This document shows positions 58,801 to 64,000 of a DNA stretch of 64,000 bases, piece by piece. Position numbers and translations under genes: made by a program. Each line of letters starts with the position of its first letter. Within the stretch, counting starts at the first letter, position 1. The notes under the pieces are model-generated. The model worked only from the letters and a program-made list of their open reading frames with translations, ran no database searches and had not been told where the DNA came from. Location of the stretch: positions 3,786,501-3,850,500 of the forward strand of contig NC_088295.1 of assembly GCF_032854445.1 (NCBI RefSeq), in the 5' to 3' direction. This DNA is from Liolophura sinensis. Lineage: Eukaryota; Mollusca; Polyplacophora; Chitonida; Chitonidae.

Positions 58801-61800
58801 TTATGTCTTTTAGACACCAAACACTCTCCCACATAGACCACAAAACACTTCCCCCCCAGCTAGACCCCTAAACACTCTCCCACAGCTAGATCCCCAAACA
58901 AACACTTCCCACACAGTCAGATCCCAAACACTCTCCCACAGCTACATCCCCAATCACTCCCCACACAGTCAGACCCCAAACACTCTCCCACAGCTAGATC
59001 CCCAAACAAACACTCCCCACACAGTTAGATCCCAAACACTCTCCCACAGCTAGATCCCCAAACACTCCCCACACAGTCAGACCCCAAACACTCTCCCACA
59101 GCTAGATCCCCAAACACTCCCCACACAGTCAGACCCCAAACACTCCCCACACAGTCAGACCCCAAAAACTCTCCCACAGCTAGATCCCCAAACACTCCCC
59201 ACACAGTCAGACCCCAAACACTCTCCCACAGCTAGATCCCCAAACACTCACCTACAGCTAGACCACCAGACACTCCACACACCTACACCATCAAACACTC
59301 CTCCACCCACACAGCTAGACCCCCAAACACACCAACACAGTTGGAGCACCAATCACTTCCCCCACAGCTACACTGTTAAACACTTCCCCACAGCTACACT
59401 GCCAAACACCACTCCCCACACAGCTAGACCCCCAAACACTCCACCACAGCTACACTGCCAGACACTTCCCCACAGCTACACCACCAAACACTCCCCACAG
59501 TTACACCACCAAATACTCCCCACACAGCTAGACCCTCAAACACTCCCCCACAGCTATAACACCAAATACTCCCCACACAGCTAGACCCCCAAATACTCCC
59601 CACACAGCTAGATCCCCAAACACTTCCAAAAATCAGCTAGATCCCCAAATACTCCCACACAGCTAGATCCCCAAACACTTCCCCACAGCACACCGCCAAA
59701 TACTTCCCCCACATCTAGACCCCCAAACACGCCTCCACAGTTACACCACCAAATACTCCCCACACAGCTACACCACCAAACACTCCCCACACAGCTAGAC
59801 CCCCAAACACTTCCCCCACAGCTAGACCACCAAATCCTCCCCACACAGCTAGACCTCCAAACACTTCCCCACACAGCTAGACCCCCAAACACTTCCGAAC
59901 AGCTAGACCCCCAAACACTTCCCTCAGCTATCCAAGGAACAGAAAGATATAACAATCCACAAGTCATATTAACATAAAGTGTCACTATTGTTTTATTCTT
60001 ACAAATTTGGAAAACCTTACAAACACTATCTGTGAGTGATGTTTACCTCAGCAGGTCTTTTTTTTTCTTTTTACAGGTCTTCATTGTTTTGTTCCTAAAT
60101 TTTCACAACTATCACTATTAATATCTCAGCAGTGAAGTTCAAGAGATTTGCAAGCAGCCACATCCAGTGTGGATAATTACTCACGCTAATTTGCCAGCAC
60201 CATGCTTGTTGTTGAAGACACTGAGGGACTGAATCTCCCCATATGAATTGAAACGCTTGGTTAGTAATTTCTGGAAAAGAAAAAAAGTAAAGAAAAATAC
60301 ATTCATCTCCGACAATACAGTAAATGTCATATTCGGACATGGCAGCCTCATAAAATATGACTACCCAGAATGCAACTCGCCTCTGAGCATTCAAACTGCG
60401 CAAACACTAAAACTTAGTTTCAGGTGTTCAGAAGTATTAGCTAAAGCAGACAGACCTACATATGTAGGTCAATCAATCAGACAAAGTATTAGCAACGTGT
60501 CCTGTGCAAGCCTTTACTTCTCCTTTTGCCAACTTGACCAAACTCATCAGAAATGTTTTAGCCTGGTTAACTATCATCTAGTTACAACAAAATTCACAAC
60601 TTAAGATCAGAAACTCAAAACAAAGCAGTGGGTCAATCAACTTAAATTTTGTAGGAAGGCTACCAATGATCTCACCTGTAGGAGATGCAAGCACAAAATT
60701 TCAGGTCAAAGTGCCAAAGTCAATTTTTGGCAATTTCAGACACACACACATATATGTCTGAAGGCTTTTCTTAGGTTATTTCCCTTGAATTGAACTTATG
60801 CAAGCTTTGTTGTTATGATGTAGATGTCAGGGTCCCAACACAATATCGAATATAACAGAAAATGCCTCTGAATCACACTATTCTTATAACATGGTAGGAT
60901 GGTATTGCTTCTCTAATGTGGCAAACAATAAGTGACAACAATTTCGCAAAACTGCAATTACATTCGCAAACTGTGACAAAGGCAACTGGCAGCGCTAGCA
61001 CAACTGTTCCTTACCACATGCATCGGCAAATGGCAAGGTAGCCCTAATTATCTTTCTAGAACTTGCAGCAGATATTGTAATAAATCATTCAGAGCAGATA
61101 CTGTGATAAATCGTTCAGAGCAGATACTGTGATAAATCATTCAGAGCAGATATTGTGATAAATCATTCAGAGCAGATATTGTGATAAATCATTTAGAGCA
61201 GATATTGTGATAAATCATTCAGAGCAGATACTGTGATAAATCATTCAGAGCAGATACTGTGATAAATCATTCAGAGCAGATATTGTGATAAATCATTCAG
61301 AGCAGATATTGTGATAAATCATTCAGAGCAGATACTGTGACAAATCATTCAGAGCAGATACTGTGATAAATCATTAGAGCAGATATTGTGATAAATCATT
61401 TAGAGCAGACATTGTGATAAATCATTCAGAACAGACATTGTGATAAATCATTCAGAGCAGATACTGTGATAAATCACTTAGAGCAGACATTGTGATAAAT
61501 CATTCAGAGCAGATATTGTGATAAATCATTTAGAGTTTCAGTGTATATGACACACGTGATGTGAGCAGTACATGCCCACAAAATGGTAGGTTGGAGAAGA
61601 TGTGTTGAGGATTTCGTTCGTCAAAATACTGTTCGAAGTGAGCTCAGCAGGCAAAAAAAACTAACTGTGGTCAAGTAGAGAACGATTACAACTGCTTGGA
61701 TGAAGGGGAAACGAGAAGATAGGGTGGGTAAATTTGCCCTAACAGTGTTATTTCGAAACTCTTAATGATTTTAAATGCAGTGACTTCTGACAAGAATTGC

Positions 61801-63006
61801 AGATGCTGTCAGGTGTGTTAAAAATTGCAGATGCCGTCAGACGGGCCACAATATCTGCAGCAAGTTCTAGTCTGAAAATTCAGGCTAATGGCGAGGTGTC
61901 TGTGTGCTAGCCCGTGTACTGATAGTAGGGCCGTTGTTGGTTGGGAAACTTCTTGCTGGCAGCTTGGCCTGTCATGCGTTGGTTGTCATAAGCACAAAGC
62001 TACTGCCTGTGTTAGTCACTTAAGTTATACTAGTTCTATCCCCCTATAAAAGCCCTAACTTACAGGGCACTCCTCAAGGTGCTGTCCTCAACATACATGT
62101 ACTGTTGTTGCCTGTAGCATGATGTGATAGTCTCCCATTCCTGTCCATTTCTGTGAGTGAGATATGTCAGTTTAGTAATAAGCTTCACCTTGCAAACATG
62201 CACTGGGCCAAAACTTCTCCGTGCACATGGCAAACATGTTGTGACTGTTCACTCGGCAATACTCGGAGACAGCTGACCGTGCCATCAACTTTTTCCACGC
62301 AGGCCTCCGTATGGGGTAATGCCTTAAGTAGGACAGTTCGGAGTGATGCCGTGCGTTTATAGAGAAACATGGCGCATGAATGATAGATGATGGTCGCAGG
62401 TCATGCACACTGAGAAGTTTTGGTCCAGTGCACGTTTGCAAGGTGTGGCGTATCACCAAACTGACATATGTTGGGCGTAGACATGGACAGGGATTACGGA
62501 CAACCACATTATTCAGCTGACAGATTAATCTTCAGAATGTTGAGGACAGTGCACTGTGAACCGAGGGGTTCAGCATGATAATACCACGTTAGAGCTGGCT
62601 CTACTTGACAAATTCTATTTTCTCATGTAATGCCTCGGACGATCCAGTGGTAGAGTTGAAAACTTTAGGGTGCTGTTTCAGTCACGTGGTAGAGTATCTG
62701 AAGCATCTGAAAAAAATGATCAGTGACAGAACAGCAACAATATAAACCTTATAACCCCCTCACTTGACGATTATAGCTTAACATGTGTTTAAATTTCACG
62801 AAATCGTGCCAAAGCTTTTGACATATTAAGAGGTAATCTGTGCCCTCCTCCCCCCCCCCCCCCCCCACAACGCCAACAGCACCAACCAGTTCTCCAACAT
62901 TGTCTGTTTTCGATTTCACTCAGTTTCTTACCTCATTTGTATCTGGTGGCAAATTCCCAACAAAGACATCGTGAGTCACGGTGACACTCTTTGCACCCCT
63001 AAACAT
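27719..63006 (-). CDS. STK31: STK31/TDRD8 homologue: RRM, Tudor and degenerate kinase domain protein
   Basis: This is a germline-type Tudor protein of about 1421 aa. Exons in transcript order: 63006-62932, 60270-60185, 58005-57904, 55754-55663, 55287-55208, 52602-52447, 48249-48172, 47731-47579, 45972-45749, 45408-45273, 44682-44620, 44423-44380, 44030-43859, 43319-43197, 42334-42230, 41774-41685, 41384-41274, 40396-40148, 39761-39660, 39506-39426, 38915-38799, 38375-38256, 37440-37357, 36935-36786, 33117-32992, 30334-30266, 29908-29757, 28844-27719. All phases agree and the total is 4266 nt. Order: RRM (about 13-85), extended Tudor (about 198-330), helical/coiled-coil middle (about 350-775), kinase-like domain (about 775-1035), repetitive tail. 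The Tudor-coil-kinase order and local similarity (THVESVISLWVQTI, LCALHEAGITHG) match vertebrate STK31, a spermatogenesis protein of Tudor/piRNA granules. The N-terminal RRM is not part of the vertebrate protein as I know it. Kinase catalytic residues are missing. Confidence 0.9.
28199..28525 (-). repeat. Coding 27-bp minisatellite in the STK31 homologue
   Basis: About twelve 27-bp units encode nine-residue repeats of the form (S/L)EC(S/N)(S/F)MNTP. The unit length is a multiple of three, so copy number change preserves frame. Units differ mainly at F/S, D/N and S/L positions. The plus strand is also open across it, which explains spurious reading frames there. Confidence 0.9.
28845..29756 (-). 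other. Intron 27 of the STK31 homologue
   Basis: A 912-bp intron with a poly-C tract at about 29579-29598. No tandem array, SINE or extra exon was recognised. Confidence 0.6.
29757..38915 (-). CDS. STK31 homologue exons 21-27: degenerate protein kinase domain
   Basis: Exons 38915-38799, 38375-38256, 37440-37357, 36935-36786, 33117-32992, 30334-30266 and 29908-29757 encode residues about 775-1046. Kinase landmarks are recognisable but altered. The beta-3 VAIK-like position reads AVIR (Arg 813 for Lys), the catalytic loop reads HGALSPQT (Ala 906 for Asp, Thr 911 for Asn) and DFG reads DFS (926-928). The APE motif is kept (KAPEED), as are SSDLFHLGLLCLW (subdomain IX) and a C-lobe end (SRVIAREVLHAEYF). 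This fits the STK31 kinase fold, which is also degenerate in mammals, so it is probably a pseudokinase. Two splice sites in this block are the seeds of large tandem arrays. Confidence 0.88.
30325..31025 (-). repeat. 29-bp array of the exon 26 acceptor, about 24 units
   Basis: On the gene strand each unit reads like gatctctgttccctag|attcatgta, i.e. pyrimidine tract, AG and the first bases of exon 26. The authentic boundary at 30334/30335 (ctctttgtccctag|ATTCATATG) is the first unit. Degraded copies continue at about 31455-31690, beyond an inserted SINE. Confidence 0.92.
31126..31460 (-). mobile_element. SINE family 2
   Basis: Minus-oriented copy. The 3' core gcgtcgtacttaacaatttt is at the left, and the tRNA-like head with agcacagttggtagagtg-type box A (minus strand) at the right end. 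It splits the 29-bp array of STK31 intron 25. Confidence 0.82.
31800..32975. repeat. ~33-bp minisatellite, about 35 units, STK31 intron 25
   Basis: Units contain catgactctcactgatgaca and gctttatatacaa. The right half is more GC-rich (catgacccccagtgacgaca). The array ends about 20 bp from the exon 25 donor. On the gene strand units read catca|gtgagagt, a donor-like motif. Confidence 0.9.
33240..33760. repeat. ~65-bp minisatellite, about 8 units, STK31 intron 24
   Basis: Units contain cggatcatcccctggttgtg and tatgccgtaggtacactca. Some units are shortened. The array joins directly to the 56-bp array that follows. Confidence 0.9.
33762..36793 (-). repeat. 3-kb array of the exon 24 donor, 56-bp unit, about 54 copies
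   Basis: Each unit on the gene strand contains ggccagca|gtaagtacacaa, identical to the authentic exon 24 donor, whose last eight exon bases (TGCTGGCC on plus) lie in the terminal unit. Each unit also carries ctgatacagaatatcc, which matches 15 of 16 bases at the start of exon 24 (CTGATACAGAAGATCC). About four fifths of the units keep GTAAGT; the rest have CTAAGT. Confidence 0.94.
37078..37266 (+). mobile_element. SINE family 1, partial head
   Basis: Begins gaagcctctcaccaatgtgg just downstream of box A, keeps box B (gagttcaagtccagctc) and ends in aaataaatctataaat. It lies in STK31 intron 23. Confidence 0.82.
37580..38165. repeat. 62-bp minisatellite, about 9 units, STK31 intron 22
   Basis: Units contain gactgacctggcttctaaag and catatgaaacagccagagca. 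On the gene strand each has gccag|gtcagtct, a donor-like motif. It does not include the neighbouring splice sites. Confidence 0.9.
38426..38548. repeat. 27-bp minisatellite, about 4.5 units, STK31 intron 21
   Basis: Units contain gacatttgttctgcacctca. It lies about 50 bp upstream of exon 22 on the gene strand. Confidence 0.85.
39426..45408 (-). CDS. STK31 homologue exons 10-20: helical/coiled-coil middle
   Basis: Eleven short exons (coordinates in the gene entry) encode residues about 349-774. Charged helical sequence dominates: MWLEREKAEKDMLSFELATL in exon 10, EGLTDLIELRDKRRRDL in exon 14, EEEWKIIESVKSLATEF and LRSIKSKLRHLLADKED in exon 18, RIETELVAIRGDL in exon 19. Vertebrate STK31 has a coiled coil and long helical spacer in the same place. 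Exon sizes 63, 44, 172, 123, 105, 90, 111, 249, 102 and 81 follow exon 10 (136) with matching phases. No catalytic motif was seen. Its job is inferred to be oligomerisation or scaffolding. Confidence 0.82.
40802..41119 (-). mobile_element. SINE family 2 with target duplication
   Basis: Minus-oriented. It runs from the 3' core (cagtcatatgacgac) to the head ending gctatcagggccgg. Flanks cactgttattgga (40789-40801) and cacagttattgga (41120-41132) match 12 of 13 bases. It lies in STK31 intron 17. Confidence 0.85.
42335..43196 (-). other. Intron 14 of the STK31 homologue
   Basis: An 862-bp intron with no array, mobile element or extra exon that I can recognise. Confidence 0.55.
45085..45272 (-). 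repeat. Short ~41-bp array whose last unit holds the exon 10 donor
   Basis: Four units start ggcataatgaa and continue acttcacttggttcagatga or similar. The last, diverged unit (ggcataattatactttagtg) runs into gggttctgactcac, the plus-strand view of the exon 10 donor (gtgagtcagaac). Other units have gttcNtctgaac at that place and are not donors. Confidence 0.6.
45749..48249 (-). CDS. STK31 homologue exons 7-9: extended Tudor domain
   Basis: Exons 48249-48172, 47731-47579 and 45972-45749 encode residues about 198-348. The Tudor core reads YSQDGCWYRCSV, then VKVLYVDFGNLEEKALDDL, then VEIP. It carries the W-Y pair, the Y-V-D-F-G-N motif and the acidic and Asn positions of a methyl-arginine cage. 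The second half (FVQEKTEGRVLKARLTTP, GDLYVDDCSLSEMVMQRGFA) resembles the SN-like part of an extended Tudor domain and the matching part of STK31. By family knowledge this domain binds dimethyl-arginine PIWI proteins. Exon 9 starts at 45972 (cctacag|TTTGTC), because the earlier AG would bring an in-frame stop. Confidence 0.9.
46020..46655. repeat. Short-unit array (acacaaacccagacatc), STK31 intron 8
   Basis: About 35-40 irregular units of roughly 16-18 bp. The two long plus-strand frames rich in Thr, His, Asn and Pro come from it. Confidence 0.85.
46656..47578 (-). other. Rest of intron 8 of the STK31 homologue
   Basis: A 923-bp AT-rich stretch between the short-unit array and exon 8. No feature was recognised. 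Confidence 0.5.
48463..52040 (+). mobile_element. DIRS-type tyrosine-recombinase retrotransposon, degraded
   Basis: About 3.6 kb inserted in STK31 intron 6, opposite to the gene. Terminal inverted repeats of at least ~120 bp (48482-48602 and 51902-52020) share agagacaaaaatagtcc and ctataaatagggcct. In order on plus: a gag-like Cys-rich piece near 48700; RT remnants (TYLGFVINSS near 49700, REVASFIGF near 49790); an RNase H segment (LQTDVSNLGWGGV, HINQLEFLAVYFAL) at 49986-50297; a DIRS-like block (AILVIPYWKNQNWFSQI) near 50550; and a tyrosine-recombinase end (SVKDILDVADWLCAATFHNF) near 51520-51600. Frames are broken by several stops and shifts, and full-length DIRS elements are usually longer, so this copy looks dead and internally deleted. 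Confidence 0.82.
52447..55754 (-). CDS. STK31 homologue exons 4-6: linker and pre-Tudor helix
   Basis: Exons 55754-55663, 55287-55208 and 52602-52447 encode residues about 88-197. The first two are polar, Gly/Ser/Asp-rich linker (KHSFGRSSKEGYNSPD, SDLSDKRSQGSDSD). The third (THVESVISLWVQTITEQS...LEQTCP) matches the alpha-helical lead-in that precedes the Tudor core in vertebrate STK31. Exon 6 could end at 52452 or 52447. The latter (gtaag|gtaagt) is required because exon 7 begins in phase 0. Confidence 0.85.
52795..53290. repeat. 47-bp minisatellite, about 10.5 units, STK31 intron 5
   Basis: Units contain ccatcccatttccctgttcc and ctcaccatcaatctctcaat. Copies are nearly identical. On the gene strand each has gatg|gtgagg. 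Confidence 0.92.
53541..53661 (+). other. Unassigned exon-like ORF, MAAPTKDGVKREFEE...
   Basis: A start in strong context (aacATGGCGGCGCCC) opens about 40 codons of ordinary, non-repetitive protein-like sequence (MAAPTKDGVKREFEEVIMHA), reaching a donor-like gcat|gtgagt at 53661. If unspliced and without the SINE that follows, the frame would end after about 50 codons. It lies inside STK31 intron 5 on the other strand. I do not recognise the product. It could be the first exon of a nested gene, a gene fragment, or chance. Confidence 0.35.
53704..53945 (-). mobile_element. SINE family 1
   Basis: Minus-oriented nearly full copy from tttgattggtgttttacgcc to the head ending aactgagccacggaggcccc. 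The 9-mer gtcattgca occurs on both sides (53678-53686 and 53946-53954), a probable target duplication with extra bases at the tail side. Confidence 0.85.
54360..55190. repeat. Irregular C/T-rich array, STK31 intron 4-5 region
   Basis: Units contain cattcccttgccctgcaccc and ctctccattcctatccctta, with spacing of about 24-60 bp. It stops about 15-20 bp from the exon 5 donor at 55207 but does not contain it. Confidence 0.85.
55521..55645 (+). mobile_element. SINE family 1, 3' fragment
   Basis: Body fragment from gtggatggttgtggatttcc to caaataaacaaataaat, diverged. It lies directly next to exon 4 of the STK31 homologue. Confidence 0.75.
55790..57815. repeat. 48-bp minisatellite, about 42 units, STK31 intron 3
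   Basis: Units contain gatcacatatcagttacctg and gaatgatcagacacacttcc plus tcgagcgt/tcgagcat. The unit is a multiple of three, so long frames run through it. On the gene strand most units have ttccag|gtaactgat, donor-like; those with ttgg in place of ctgg have ccaagtaac. Confidence 0.95.
57904..63006 (-). CDS. STK31 homologue exons 1-3: N-terminal RRM
   Basis: Exons 63006-62932, 60270-60185 and 58005-57904 encode residues 1-87. RNP2 is textbook (VFVGNL). Then come the helix 1 region (LLTKRFNSYGEI), strand 2 (IQSLSVFNN), an RNP1-position segment (GKLAYVRYY), helix 2 (ESDADDAC) and the closing strand (LEIRGKKVLVRRS). The fold is complete at about 75 residues. RNP1 lacks its first aromatic (Leu in its place) but keeps the Tyr-x-x-Tyr positions, so RNA binding may be altered. 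Start codon: first ATG, preceded by an in-frame region without similarity. Junction phases 0, 2 and 2 all agree. Confidence 0.87.
58186..58533 (-). mobile_element. SINE family 2
   Basis: Minus-oriented copy from gcgtcgtacttaacaatttt to the head ending tgctgtcggggccgg. It lies in STK31 intron 2. Confidence 0.82.
58840..59935. repeat. 1.1-kb irregular C/A-rich array, ~26-bp unit
   Basis: Units contain ccccacacagctagaccccc and aaacactcc. About 40 copies of uneven quality lie in STK31 intron 2. Confidence 0.9.
61075..61540. repeat. 27-bp minisatellite, about 17 units, STK31 intron 1
   Basis: Units read cagatattgtgataaatcat plus tcagag with few variants. They are nearly identical, suggesting recent expansion. 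Confidence 0.93.
62083..62555. mobile_element. Foldback element with ~150-bp imperfect inverted arms
   Basis: The left arm (about 62083-62227) contains atatgtcagtttagtaataa, caccttgcaaacatgcactg and ccaaaacttctc. The reverse complement of the right arm (about 62404-62555) contains atatgtcagtttggtgatac, caccttgcaaacgtgcactg and ccaaaacttctc. Outer ends share ctgtcctcaacat. About 175 bp separate the arms. No transposase was seen. It lies in STK31 intron 1. Confidence 0.75.
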
Positions 63007-63817
63007 TTTCAATTAACACCTTTTCTTAACACCGTATTTATGGAGATATATACATCTACTTGTATCTGGTTTCGCGCGGTCTGTCCATCGACCTTCACGT
63101 GGTGTGGTTATTTTCAGCGCTGCGCCCTCTAAAGCTGCCACTACTGCAATGAGGGGATAACTCTGACATACCTTAGACATACATTGCTGTGTTTGGTATA
63201 AGTTTCGTCTTGGGAAAATGCACTTTAAATAAATTATGGTCTGGATCACCATAAATTTTGAAAATATTTTTAGGGCTAATTTTGAATAAGTACATTTTTA
63301 TTCTGCATAACCACAAAAATACATTGTTTAAAATTTCTGTATCGAGTAGAGTATAGGCCTATTTACATACTGGGATTAAGATAGACTATCTTAATTCCAG
63401 GTACATGTAGGCTTACATTTCACACGACAGATACGTGTAGGCCTACATGTGCACACGACAGATACACGTAGGCCTACATGTGCACACGACAGACACATGT
63501 AGGCCTACATATGCACACGACAGAAGAAAGTGCTGTAATCATTTACATAGATAAATGGGCTAGATCTACAAACGCTACTGTACCTGTTACAAGTACCTGA
63601 CAAGGTCTACGATATTGAGATGCCATCGAATTACGAACAGAAGAGAGCTGTTAATGTCAGTAACTATGCACCTGGCATTATTATAATGTAGGACTATACT
63701 AAAAATGTTATCAGGGATAAAGTTGCCTGATGTAGATGCTTTTGACTGCTATTAAGACAAGTGTATATACGACATGAAACTATACTCCAAATATTTATAC
63801 ATGTAGGCCTATATATA
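63007..63817. other. Upstream flank of the STK31 homologue
   Basis: Contains the 5' UTR and presumably the promoter of gene 2 on the minus strand. No TATA box was recognised. A 31-bp tandem tract (gtaggcctacatgtgcacac, about 3.5 units) occupies about 63405-63525. Confidence 0.45.
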
Positions 63818-64000
63818 TATACTTGGGATATTACGTCGTACTTAACAAGTTTTCAGTCATATGACGACGAGGAGTGGTTTGGTGTATGTACATATACTAT
63901 GTCATCTTGTGGCAAGACAAGTTCATGCGGCAACTGTAGTATCATGCGGCAACTGTAGTATCATGCGGCAACTGTAGTATCATGCGGCAACTGTAGTATC
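63818..64000. repeat. SINE family 3 fragment followed by a 19-bp tandem repeat at the window end
   Basis: Bases 63818-63920 match the 3' part of the family 3 SINE (attacgtcgtacttaacaag, cagtcatatgacgacgagga). From about 63922 the 19-mer tcatgcggcaactgtagta is repeated four times and runs off the window. Confidence 0.75.

Overview
The window comes from an animal nuclear genome. It has long multi-exon genes with GT-AG introns, vertebrate-like germline and ciliary gene families, tRNA-derived SINEs with a conserved 3' core and an A/T-rich tail, and a DIRS-type retrotransposon. The SINE style and gene structures suggest a marine lophotrochozoan, most likely a mollusc. This is an inference, because no species-diagnostic marker was seen.

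Two large genes lie tail to tail. Gene 1 (+, 617-24237, 24 exons) is a polycystin-1-type receptor/channel of about 2984 aa. In order it has a signal peptide, about six PKD repeats in one 3.2 kb exon, a REJ/GAIN region, a GPS motif, TM1, PLAT, TM2-6, the extracellular polycystin domain, the TM7-11 channel and a charged tail. Gene 2 (-, 63006-27719, 28 exons) is an STK31/TDRD8 homologue of about 1421 aa. It has an N-terminal RRM, an extended Tudor domain, a long helical middle, a degenerate kinase domain and a Ser/Thr-rich tail with a 9-residue coding minisatellite. Every exon junction in both models was checked by hand for splice sites and phase, and both models close in frame.

Layout: 1-616 upstream flank; 617-24237 polycystin; 24238-27718 convergent intergenic DNA with degraded repeats; 27719-63006 STK31 homologue; 63007-64000 upstream flank. 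Roughly a quarter of the window is tandem repeat, nearly all intronic, with units of 12 to 65 bp. SINEs of three families, a 3.5 kb DIRS relic, two foldback elements and a perfect 38-bp palindrome fill other introns.

The most unusual signal is that several intronic minisatellites begin exactly at a real splice site and carry that site in every unit. The exon 24 donor of gene 2 is repeated about 54 times, the exon 26 acceptor of gene 2 about 24 times, the exon 14 acceptor of gene 1 seven times, and the exon 20 donor of gene 1 across a 1.5 kb array. In that last case the authentic donor has become GC while the decoys keep GTAAGT. Both genes belong to families with sperm or germline roles (REJ polycystins in the sea urchin acrosome reaction, STK31 in spermatogenesis), so a shared male-germline context is possible but unproven.
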